In this document: positions 1 to 9,712 of the stretch, piece after piece
How the letters are laid out: each line of letters begins with the position of its first letter
How positions within the stretch are numbered: position 1 is the first letter of the stretch
Source: Penicillus capitatus
Lineage: Eukaryota > Chlorophyta
DNA length: 64,000 bases
Reading direction: 5' to 3'
NCBI GenBank assembly: GCA_965649825.1
Contig: OZ287708.1
Span: 620,001 to 684,000 of the forward strand
Made by a program: the position numbers and the translations under genes
Notes under the pieces: model-generated
Seen by the model: the letters and a program-made list of their open reading frames with translations, nothing else
What the model was told of the DNA's origin: nothing
Database searches by the model: none

Positions 1-1754
1 TTCAAGATATCTTCCATGAGGCAATCGCGACCACCACGCATAGGGTCTTCGATCAATGGTTGAGTGTGAGACTTGCCTTCGTAGAGCTTACAACGGCACT
101 GCACTCCCGATTCCTATCGAGACACAAAAAAACGATAGACTAAGGCAATCTGAATGCAAAGTGTACAGAAAGGACGGCGGCGAAGCTTTCGGTTCCTTCA
201 TATGGGACGGATTTATCCAACTTGCCATGCAACAGAAGGACTTCTGGTAAATTCTCACTGGGGATGGAATTCGACAAGAAGAGTGAGTGAGAGAGTGATA
301 TCGTTTGTGTCTTTCATCACACCTTAGAAATGGTTTGAGCTCTTTGGCGATATGAACAGGCGATAGGGTTTCAAGCATGGTCTGGCCATCAATCGACATG
401 ATGCTTCGAAACATTCTGGTGCCACACATCCATCAGCTAGAAAGCGCGCAACGATTTTACGGCATTCGACGATTTGTACAGTCCTCTTCTGTCTAGATGA
501 TCGGCTAAATCAGGAAGTGCATAGGGACTAGAGACCCCCACGAAAGCACAGAGCTGAGTAGGATCCCATGGACGTCCTCTCGCCAACAATGAGTTTCCAT
601 AAGTCCTTCTTTCGACCTTTGTGTGCATGGGATATAGATGCTGAACGGTGTAGAATGTCTTGCCTGAGTCAGCATTGCGGTGGCAGTTAGGTGGCCACCA
701 GCTGATTGACCACAGAGGTACACTTTTTTCGGATCGCCTCCAAACCGATGAATACAACGCAGTACCCAAGCTATTCCGTTATTGACATCTTCCAGCATAT
801 CTTGACAGCTCCCCTGCACAAGTTTGGATAGAGGTTGGGAAGGCAGAGACATCACTTGTGGAAAATTACGGTAGTCCATAGACGCAACAAGAATCCCCCC
901 TTCGCTCAATCGTCGGCCCAAGAGAGCGCCCCATGCTTTGTATCCGATTGTCCAAGCCCCTCCTGTTGTCGCCATCGAACGTCATTCGCACAGAGTACCC
1001 GTCATACCTGTAACGAAGATCACAACTGGCCACCCTCCGTTTGTAGACGAATTTGTCGGGTAATAGATATCCAGTCGATTTCTTGGCTGCAAAAAACCAA
1101 CGGATCGAGAGAGCGTCTAACGACGAGGCGCATGTCATACTTTTCTTCCGTATACAACACTCCGTTCGACTTGTGGAGAAAAGAAATAATAATACACCAT
1201 CTGGCCAATGGCACACCGCTCTGGGGGCTCTCAATCGAGTTTGTCCACTTACTTGAAGAAATCCCGGCATCAGTATGAAAGCGTAGAGAAACAGTCTTAT
1301 GCAATTCCATGTCCATCGCCATCCTTAGAACAGTACTTTGATGTAAGCGACATCCTCTTCACAACAAGACCGTACCCAGTCCCAGATACGACCACAGAGT
1401 GATTGCCAGTCGCGCAACGAGGAGCACTTCACAGGTGAAGCGACCCACTTTCGCCTTAGGCGAGAGAGGCGCCCTTAAATCAGCTAAGGAGTCACTCTGC
1501 TTCATACAGGGAACGGCAGGAGAAGCAGTTTCGGAGAGATTCTCGCACTCCGACGGCTGCGATGTCGAACCCTGTTCTTCGAGGTGCGATTCGGAATACG
1601 TCGCAGAGGACGGCTTCTTCGAATTGCGCTTGAGCGTCAGGACATGCGTTGACGAAGAAACTCCGCTGCATGCACGCCTTTCAGACAAAGGATCCTGCAC
1701 TTGGACGTTCTGGGATGGATCTATATCCCGGGCCCGTCGTTCGGCGGAGCCCAT
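1..1754 (-). CDS. ICME: Isoprenylcysteine alpha-carbonyl methylesterase (ICME), 3' end cut by window edge
   Basis: Alpha/beta hydrolase that demethylates prenylated proteins at ER/Golgi membranes in plants. From the start at 1754 the product has a charged disordered N-terminus, a membrane segment ending SYLGLG, a second segment with LMPGFLQ, then VVYGRKPRNRLDIYYP, the oxyanion-hole motif VTGGAW, DYRNFPQ and the nucleophile elbow GQSAGGH (Ser). Near position 100 an EGKSHTQPLIEDPMRGG stretch supplies the catalytic His region. The order matches plant ICME. At least eight introns of about 42-65 nt can be placed; one of 42 nt (about 835-876) has length divisible by three and no stop, so it can be misread as coding. 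The last codons lie left of position 1. The coiled-coil gene ends 158 bp upstream on the same strand. An in-frame Met at 1916 exists but would overlap that gene, so 1754 was preferred. Confidence 0.9.
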
Positions 1755-1912
1755 TGTGAAGAAATGATAAAGAACTCTACGCAACGCTGGCAGTGGGCAC
1801 GCTTTACGACGTGATGTGACAAGGTAAGCACGAAAACACACGATATGTCGACACAGAAGCCGCATGTGACGGGACATCCGTCGATTGAAGGGATAAAGCG
1901 AAGCAATCGTTT

Positions 1913-2570
1913 TCATGAATGTAGCCCTCCATCGTCCTTGTCCAACTCTCTCTGGGTGGATCGTTCCCTCGCATGGCTCTCATTGGACGAGCTGTCCTTC
2001 GACGAAAGGATTGGTGCCTTCTTTTCACCGATAACGTCGGCGATTTTCCCCTGTTAGACGCCATGTTCTTCGTTAGCAATGATGTGACGTCTTACGAATT
2101 GTTGCATAGCAGCGATGCGCTGCATTTCTTTTTCTGTCTCCCTTTCGATTTCCTTCATCCGAGATACAGTCTGCGCCAAACAGCGGCAGAAAGTTAACAT
2201 GACGCCATTCCTGGCGGCATACCTCATTCATCTTTTCGTGTTGCTTGTCGAAAGCTCGGTGAAATTGATCAGCTTCGTGCCGTACGAAACGGCGCAGAAT
2301 CGCTCGCATCTCCGCGTCGACTCTCTTGAGCTCCTCGAGCTAAGTAAGCAGCATCGACCAACCTCATTTCGAAGCGCAAAACGCGCACAGATAGATACAC
2401 CTCTTTGAGTTGAGCCCGAAGTTGTCTCTCCGTCGCCTCGAGCACTTCTCGCTCCTGTCGCGCAGTTGTCCGTTGCGAAATCGATGATCTTTACTTACGC
2501 TCCAGTATCGGTCTCGCAAAGACAAACCCTCCTTCAAAACTGCAAAAAATTTTCGCACAAATCGATTCAT
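1913..2570 (-). CDS. Small coiled-coil protein, unidentified
   Basis: Five exons can be assembled with GT-AG introns of 44-61 nt, giving about 145 residues. It starts MNRFVRKFFAVLKEG, a basic amphipathic segment, followed by a long charged heptad-like helix (EREVLEATERQLRAQLKE, then LEELKRVDAEMRAILRRF, then EIERETEKEMQRIAAMQ) and a polar tail ending GGLHS. No enzyme motif is visible. The basic N-terminus could be an organelle-targeting peptide, which is inference. All splice junctions keep frame, which argues that this is a real gene. Its ATG lies only 20 bp downstream of the PII stop codon on the same strand, so the two may share a transcript. Family not recognised. Confidence 0.6.
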
Positions 2571-2590
2571 GGTAATGTGAGATATATCCT

Positions 2591-3445
2591 TCACATCACA
2601 TTTTGATTGTCGATTAGATCTGAACGTCCACCCACCATGCGTTCAGCTACGGCACCTGTCTCTCCCGTACGGCTACACAGAGAAAGGCATTGCATCCAAA
2701 ACGAGGTAAGGGAAGAGGCACATGCGGACGACATCGGCGATGGGATGTACGAAGATCTTTCCGTCTCCCACTTCTCCTGTTCGTGCAGCTTCGATGATGA
2801 TGTGGACAATGTCATCGATCTGGGCACGTTCGCAAACGATATCCAATCGCTTCTTCTCCACGAGGACATCGGAACCAAATTCCCGACCAGCGTAGCGCTC
2901 GAGGTTGCCGGATTGACTGCCGACGCCCGATACAGAAGTGGCAGTAAGACCACGGACACCTCCTGCAAATAGCGCCTTGACTACTGTCTCCAATCTCCAT
3001 GGACGCACAATGGCCTGATCAGAACAGCGATCGAGGTGTACGATCGATACGAAGCGATCGAAACCTCGATTTTGAAAAACTGACAATCGGGAAAGGCGCT
3101 GATATCGCACACGGGTTTAGAAATGCCATTGTTCTTTTCCCCATCCGCTACAGACTTCACAGCACAATGCACTGTACATCCACCAACGTTGCCTTGATGA
3201 ATGGTTTGAGTGTTTCGACTACCCGAATGCCGTCTACAGTGACGACGCTTCTGTCGACAAAGCTCTTCGAAAAGGACCTTCCGCCTCGATCGCCGAATGC
3301 CACTGGCCTACACTGTAGCGCTCGCCTTGTTTGCCTCGTGGACGCGCCTTTTCATGGGTACAGGACCGCGTGCTGCTGCTGCGTACATTCGAGAAATTAG
3401 AGCGGGTCGGTTTATCAAAACGATCCGCTGAGTATTGCCCAACAT
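2591..3445 (-). CDS. GLB1: Plastid PII signalling protein (GlnB type)
   Basis: Trimeric sensor of 2-oxoglutarate, ATP/ADP and, in green plants, glutamine; it controls N-acetylglutamate kinase in plastids. Visible parts: a basic Ser/Ala-rich leader starting MLGNTQRIVLINRPALISRM (transit-peptide-like); QFFKIE joined across a 51-nt intron to AIVRPWRLETVVKAL; T-loop LERYAGREFGSDV, keeping the Tyr that is uridylylated in Proteobacteria; EAARTGEVGDGKIFVHP; then, after a further intron, IRTGETG followed by AERMVGGRSDLIDNQNVM. That tail resembles the C-terminal extension of green-lineage PII that forms the glutamine-sensing Q-loop. It ends 20 bp before the coiled-coil gene and starts 45 bp after the RF2 stop. 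The leader-exon splicing is the weak part; the PII core is unambiguous. Confidence 0.92.
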
Positions 3446-3490
3446 GGTCCCACAACGAAAGGAGCAGAAGGCAGATGGTATGTATTGTCA

Positions 3491-5139
3491 TTAATCGCGT
3501 TCTTGACGTCCCTTGAATCGCAGATACTCTTCGATGAATGGTTGAATTTCGCCATTGAGTACACTATCGACCTGCGTTGTCTCGTAGCCCGTCCGGACAT
3601 CTTTCACGAGGCGATAGGGATGGAGAACGTAGTTTCGAATTTGCTGTCCCCATTCAGCACGGACCATATCGCCTCGAATATCTGCGATCTCTTTGGCCTG
3701 CTGTTCCAGAGCAATGACAAGCAGCTTGGCTTTTAACCTCTCCAAAGCCTGTTTCTTATTCATCCCCTGTGTTCGCTCTTCAGAACATCTGCGAGTACGG
3801 TCCAGTCCGTGGAGAAATGATCATGGGACAGAGATACCTGATGGCGATTCCAGTCGGGAGATGTTTGATTCGCACTGCCGTTTCGACTTTGTTCACATTC
3901 TGCCCTCCTTTGCCTCCAGCTCGCATCGTCGTGATTTCCAAATCTGCATCGTTGATGACAACAGCATCCACCTTCTCGCCTAATCCATGGCAATGTCAAA
4001 CGGCGGTCTGTGGAGAAAGCGCAAGGTAGGGAGTAACCAAGAATCGGCATGACTTCGACAGCAGCAAAGCTCGTTTGTCGCATATTGACTGAATTGAAAG
4101 GTGATTGACGGACCAAGCGATGCGTGCCTTTCTCCCCATATAGATAGCCATATGCATTTCTAGAACACATCTGCAATCTGTTGAAGGCAGTCTCTTGGAT
4201 GGCAACAAACCTTCCTTCAATTTTCAAGTTACTGGATTTGATTCCTGCCCACTCTCCAGATACTCTTTCTTCCACTTGGCATTTGAATCCTCGAAGCTGC
4301 GATCGCTCTAGTCATAACAGGAAGCAGTCCATGGACGCAAACCTGAGCCCATCGCACATACATTCGCTCGAGCATCTCAGCCCAGTCTTGTGCATCTGTT
4401 CCTCCTGCTCCTGACTGTATCGTCACGAAGGCATTGCACGCATCATATGGACCCGAGAACAATTTCAGCAAATCCCAACTATCAAACATTTTCTCCAGTT
4501 TCGTCACATGTCCCATTATCTCTTCCTGTTATTCATGAGCTTCACGAGTCGAAAATGTGAGCAGTCGACAACTTGAAAGGGGATCAACTCTTCTTCTGTC
4601 ATCTCTGTCTCGGAAAGCATCTCATATCCAAATCGGATGTCTTCCAAGAGAGATTCCATTTCGGCGATCACTTGAGCATCGTCTCTAACTGTTTTCAATT
4701 CAGATAAAACTTCCTCTGCTGATGCAGGATCCTTCCAGAAAGCAGGGGCAGCTGCGCTCTCTTCCAGATCAGCGATGTGTTGCGCCAGGGCATCTGGGTT
4801 CGATACCTTTCGAACATTGCCAAGTCTCTGCGTGAACTGCTGAATCGTTTTCTTCATCGATGTCGGAGAAATGAAGAGATCAGGCGTCAGACTTGAACAC
4901 AGCAGAATCTGGCCTCGATCTGAGCAGTCACATCCTTGAAGCAATGAACGGTTTACCTGTCGCCATCGAACAGAATGTCCCATATTCTCTCCTGTCCATC
5001 GTAAGGCCCATCTTCGCCCGTTGCTACAGATTGACCGAGCATCGTCACTCGATCGCATTCGAAAAGACGCAACGGGTCGAAGAACATCATGCGTCGCATA
5101 GCGTAGCTTCATCGCTTCCTTTGCCAAGAGGCGCTGCAT
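3491..5139 (-). CDS. PRFB: Organellar peptide chain release factor 2 (plastid RF2/HCF109-like)
   Basis: Class I release factor for UGA/UAA stops in an organelle. The product shows a basic leader starting [14 protein letters not shown], a helical domain 1 ([15 protein letters not shown]), the RF signature [18 protein letters not shown], the anticodon-like tripeptide region LVRQSPFN (SPF is the RF2 discriminator for UGA, unlike PxT of RF1), the catalytic loop [17 protein letters not shown] with GGQ, and a C-terminus [17 protein letters not shown]...[14 protein letters not shown] that is typical of RF2. Several short introns interrupt it. Targeting to the plastid rather than the mitochondrion is inferred from the green-type context. 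The ATG at 5139 faces the APC11 ATG at 5172, leaving 32 bp for both 5' regions. Confidence 0.9.
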
Positions 5140-5171
5140 CGTCGACCTGTCTTTTCACTTCTTCCTTTACA

Positions 5172-5474
5172 ATGTCAACATATCGCTCCTCTGCATCTGG
5201 CAACACCTTCGACGTCAAGATCCGCAGTTGGCACGGCGTTGCATCGTGGACCTGGGGCGGCGACGATGTCTGTGCTATTTGCCACGGCTCCTTCGACCAG
5301 AGCAGTCCAGATGCAAAGTATCCAGGCGACGATAGCGCTGTGGCATGGGGCAAATGCAAGCACGCCTTTCACATCTCCTGCATTCAGAAGCACTTGATGC
5401 AAGACCGCGACAACCCGACCAAGAGATGCCCCGTTTGTCGTCAAGACTGGGAGTATTTTATGGGAAATGCATAG
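5172..5474 (+). CDS. APC11: Anaphase-promoting complex subunit 11 (RING-H2)
   Basis: Catalytic RING subunit of the APC/C ubiquitin ligase, which recruits the E2 enzyme in the nucleus. It is an intronless 100-residue protein. FDVKIRSWHGVASWTW is the APC11 N-terminal strand that packs on the cullin-like subunit. The RING-H2 pattern is complete: CAIC, KCKHAFHISC, RCPVCRQDWEYF. Rbx1 is excluded by the spacing and by the PGDD...WGKCKH segment typical of APC11. An oddity: human APC11 has extra Cys residues before and inside the PGDD insertion that bind a third zinc; here these positions read SSPDAK and DDSAV, so the third site looks absent. The gene is divergent from RF2 with 32 bp between start codons. 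Confidence 0.93.
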   Translation: MSTYRSSASGNTFDVKIRSWHGVASWTWGGDDVCAICHGSFDQSSPDAKYPGDDSAVAWGKCKHAFHISCIQKHLMQDRDNPTKRCPVCRQDWEYFMGNA

Positions 5475-5585
5475 TTCGTACGTTCGGCCATCGATGTGCC
5501 ATGATCGTTTGCATTTAAGTGTCGAAAAAGTCTTCGCTGTGTCGCCATCTTAATCGCGTGCGCTTCTGACTCGGAACCTCATTCG

Positions 5586-6575
5586 ATGTGCAGCATCGCG
5601 ACACCAAAACCTCATTACTCGTTGAACACGGTTCCTGCCTGTTGCAATAGCTTTTGGAAGTACGTGGACTCTCTCAAAGGAGGTTTCCAGCGTCATCACC
5701 ATGTCTACTGCGCTATAGTTATCCGTTTCATGCCCACTCAGTTCCCTCCGACGACGCCGAGGATCCAACCGTTGAGCGCGTAAGGCTAGACAGAGAGCGT
5801 GTGGACAACACGACTGGAGGGCCCATAGGTGCGGCGCGAGATTTACGAGTTGCTGTCGGTTGAGTTTGTGCTGGAGTTTGTGTCATACTACCGACGGCGC
5901 TTATCGTCGTTGCTGAAGCTGACTCGAAAACTCGAAAACCTACACATCGCTTACCTGATAAGTGTTCTTGGATGCAAACTTAATGCACTTGACTTACACC
6001 ATGATGCCGAGAAACTCCATCGCCGTGCCTTGTGCATCGGTAGGTCAAAGATACAAGATATTTAAGCGATGACGATGGTGATGAGGAGATATGTGGGTGA
6101 TGTAGGTGTGAAAGGGCTGGGGAGTGATCATCCAGATTTGACAGGCTCTATGGAATGGCTTGCCTTTTCCTTGTATCGACAAGGACACTTCAAAGAAGCT
6201 GTGCTGTTGTGCTACAGCATGATTGTTTTGGTACACCAGTCTGTGGGTTCCTCTCATCCAGACCTGGCCAATTGTTACTTTAACCTGGCAATGATTGTCG
6301 AGGCCATGGGTTTGGGAGATCATGCGGCTGTCCTCAGAGAAAAGGGTCTTTCATTGTTGAAGCTCTTTTTTCCGATGCAAGGGTGTCAGTACTGGTGGCC
6401 AGAAAACAAAACAGAAACGGACAAAGCCGTCGACAGTTGCTGGAATTACGACGCATTCTTTCAGGGATTCTATACTGTGCCACCCATGCAACCTTCAGGA
6501 ATCTGGGTTCCTGCGGGTTATCATCACTACGGAGGGAACAGTTATGTGATGGCAGGTCCGGTTCACAGTTTCTGA
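5586..6575 (+). CDS. Kinesin-light-chain-like TPR protein A
   Basis: The two clear exons encode tetratricopeptide-type helices: HIAYLISVLGCKLNALDLHH then AEKLHRRALCIG, and after an intron of about 66 nt, GSMEWLAFSLYRQGHFKEAVLLC and HPDLANCYFNLAMIVEAMGL. The arrangement resembles the TPR array of kinesin light chain. The C-terminal tail (from about 6400) is aromatic and Gly-rich, with YGGNSYVMAGPVHSF. TPR-B at 24.7 kb is a clear paralogue with the same exon junction and a similar tail, including a shared NSY...G motif. The 5' exon is uncertain; a Met at 5586 opens a frame of 65 codons (CCNSFWKYVDSLKG) that could be exon 1, joined near 5825. No binding partner can be named. Confidence 0.6.
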
Positions 6576-7489
6576 CCTCCGCCGTGCAGAAAGGACCCTG
6601 ACAAGATGCGTGGAGAACCAAACGATAACTGCCATTTGACCGTTATAGCATATTTATACGGACGACTCTCATTTTCACATCACAAGTCAATCTAGAGATG
6701 AGTTCACTAACTAACTAAAACCGTGAAGTTGTGTGACGTCACATCGTCACAATCAAAATCTCCTTACTAACCAAGGGATTACGCAATGTGGTGGGTGAGG
6801 AGAGCGCCATTCACTGAACTGCTACCCTTTTTGAACATGGTTCACGTTTTTCTTGGTCCAAGATGGGAGTCTGGACTCCTATAGACACACAAGGATTTGT
6901 CGTATAGGAACAGACCGCTTGATCATATTTTCACGCTCCTCGGATTCATCATCTAATAGACAATATCTCGAGTCTCTGTCAACTATGATGATAGGTCCTG
7001 AAGCATCTGGGAATGGATCCGTATCTTCGTGGCGAGAACAGACGGTGGGACAGATTCCTTTCGTGTGCTATCATGATTTGAACCCGAGTAGCGTTTGCTT
7101 GGACGAGGAATTGTTGGCGTCTGTCTGTGATCGATCGATTCAATGAGGGAATGAAATTTCATTCTAGTGACATGACTGCCACACCGGACGATCTGCTTGT
7201 TGTATATTTTATCGGACGATCTCTAGAAAGGCCATTCTTTAAGAACGCGTTCTTGACTTTTGCGATCCGATGCTTAACAATAAACCTCATCGTCCATCAA
7301 CAGCAAAAAAAGACAACAAGAATCCAGCTCTGGTGTATAACAGGGTTCATCTGCTGCAGAGATAACAGTTTTTAGGTAATCACTAGTGGAGAAGATTTTC
7401 CAAAACCCTGTCGAGATTGACGGACTGCCTTCAACGGCATGTAAATACAGTACCATGCGTTTTTTACAACAAGGAAAGGCATCGATCCG
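6576..7489. other. Gap without a recognised gene
   Basis: It lies between TPR-A and the importin alpha stop. A perfect CRE-type palindrome TGACGTCA is at 6734-6741. Weak coding-like stretches occur on the plus strand around 6864-7146, for example MGVWTPIDTQGFV and CYHDLNPSSVCLDEELLASV, but no consistent spliced frame or family could be found. No RNA gene is recognised. Confidence 0.4.
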
Positions 7490-9387
7490 TCAATGGCTCA
7501 AGGAAGTAATGGTGTTTAGCAAGTCTTCGTACTCGCCTTCTTCGTTGTCTGTATCACTCGTTTGATCGAATTCCTCCTCAGAATACTCCGCGTTTGGATC
7601 CTCGATCAGAGCATCCAGTAGGATAAATGCTAATCTGGCAATGTCCTGATCTGGATTCTCTCTGAGCTTTGTCAAACGATAAAACCCCTACAGATGGGAA
7701 GGACAGATTTTGAAGCACGACAGAAATGCAATGGATCTCACTCCTGCGTTAGAAAGCCAATCGGCATGTTCCCAAAAATCTTCGTCGTTCTCTGAATCCC
7801 AGGACGCGAGATCAAAGTTGGGGTTCTCTCCAAAGTCACCACACCATAAAAAATTACGAATTGCTTCTAGAGCCAACTTGACGATATCCGGATTCTTCAA
7901 CGTGAGAGCGGTACTCAAGACCTGTGTCCGACACGAGTGCATATTCAGCGATGCGATCGTTCTCCCAAGGAGAGTGAGTACCTTTATGCAATCGGGGGAA
8001 AGAAACTCTCGTATAAGAGCGTGTCCAGATCCGACAATAGCGTTCCCGATGGCCCACGTTGCCTCTATTCGAACATCCATAGGAGCATGCCGTGCTGCGT
8101 GAATGAGGTCCTTAATAAGATCCTCTTCAACGATCTTTGAAATGTCGTGTTGTGATCCAGCAGCAATATTTGAAAGCGCCATACAAGCTTCCTTGATCAT
8201 ACGTCGTTCTTTGTGTCTCTTGAGAATGTGGCCCAAATGTGCAGTGGCATCCAAACTGATCATCTCCTCGAGCTGCTCATCGGATCCCGACAAGAAATTC
8301 GAGACCGCTCTGAGAGCAGAGAAGACAACGAGGGGATCCTCATGCCTAGACACACACCAATGGCTCATGCGATATTCATGACGGCCTGGTTGTCACTTTA
8401 TAAGATTTATGATTGGTTTACAAACATCTCCGTCCAAAAACATCTGAATGCGATCGCTCGGTCCATCCGTCAAGTACGCCGATGCCGCACAAGCACTGCG
8501 AAGAACGTCGGGATCGTCGGAATCCACGAGATTCCGTATTGTTGCAACGCAAGACTCCAACATGTCCAGAGAGATTAGCGTGCGACTGCGGCACATATTG
8601 CTGAACGCCCAGACGCCGGAGTTCAGTTGTTCTGGGTCCAGATTTTCCCGGTTGAGGAACCGGACAACAGCGTGTAGCCCACCATTTTCATATAGTACCC
8701 TTCTATTAAAGGCATCGTCACAAGCTATATTTCCAACACATATGATTGCCTACAGAGATCAGAAATGTGCTATGTCTCAAGGCAGGTCGTGCGTGGAGAT
8801 TCGGATCACCTGTTCGGCAATTGTGACACGTGGAGAGTCCACCAATCGAATGAATGGCATCACGGCTCCACTGTTCACCACAGCCTGACTCTGATCCTTT
8901 GTTCCAGATGTTAGATTTGCAAAAATCATTAACGCCGCAAACTGCAAACGGCAGCAGAGAAATGCCTTAACACCATTTCAGCGCCATTAAGAGTCGAACT
9001 TGTGTTGGAGGATCGCTATCCTCATCAAGACAGTCCAACAACGCAGACAGACTCCCGTAGGCTATCAAAGCTTCCACTAGACCTTCTTTTTCTGCTAGCA
9101 AGTGTCATGCGACACAGAGAGGGCTCAGAGGAACAGGACCTTTTTCAAACAGCTCTTGCAATGTGCTAAAGGCGATTGTCCTTTCCTGCACTGAGCCTTC
9201 GCGAATCTGGCTGATCAAGTTATCAACGTGGTACTCTTCTTCTTTCTGCAGAAACAAGATTTCGGTGCGTCCTGTAGAGAGGCGGCGGCGGCAGCACTGT
9301 CAAACCTCGTTGTTTATCCCGAGTCGTGCCGTTGCTTGTTTCCCACAATCGTCGCTGGAAGGATGAACGATGCACACTACAAGGCAT
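7490..9387 (-). CDS. Importin alpha-like armadillo protein
   Basis: Adaptor that binds nuclear localisation signals and hands cargo to importin beta. Successive ARM repeats are visible: EEYHVDNLISQIREGSVQER; VNSGAVMPFIRLVDSPRVTI; AIICVGNIACDDAFNRRVLY; LNSGVWAFSNMCRSRTL; VLRSACAASAYLTDGPSDR; ACMALSNIAAGSQHDISKIV; VRIEATWAIGNAIVGSGHA. The NLS-pocket style W...N pairs (VWAFSN, TWAIGN) are retained. It ends with an acidic tail (EEEFDQTSDTDNEEGEYEDLL), as in importin alpha. Introns are short; an example at about 8755-8814 is 60 nt. The start is uncertain. From 9387 the N-terminus reads MPCSVHRSSFQRRLWETSNG then TTRDKQRG, which only faintly resembles the basic importin-beta-binding domain, so an upstream exon between 9390 and 9712 is possible. 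Ccs1 ends upstream on the same strand at 9713. Confidence 0.85.
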
Positions 9388-9712
9388 GCGTACTAAGCAT
9401 CAAAAGGAAGAAGCATAGTCGTTTGAAGCACTGGAAGACATCAGAGAGTATGTCCACTTGGAAAGAAAAACAGAAGAAAAATCTGTCGTCGTCGCTTCGG
9501 CAAAACACTTTTGTCAGTCGAGGCCAAAACAGCAAATGTGTCTAAACGTATCGTGTTTGTTTGTGAGATCAGCGGGAACGGGTACTGTGAAATGGACAGG
9601 AACGCCGGGCGGCAGAATCTCGACGGATAGAGAAACAACGGTTGTTATCCATGGTGAAAACGTAACGAAGGTCAATATTCGGAACCTCAACAACATTTGT
9701 TCTCAAAAATCT

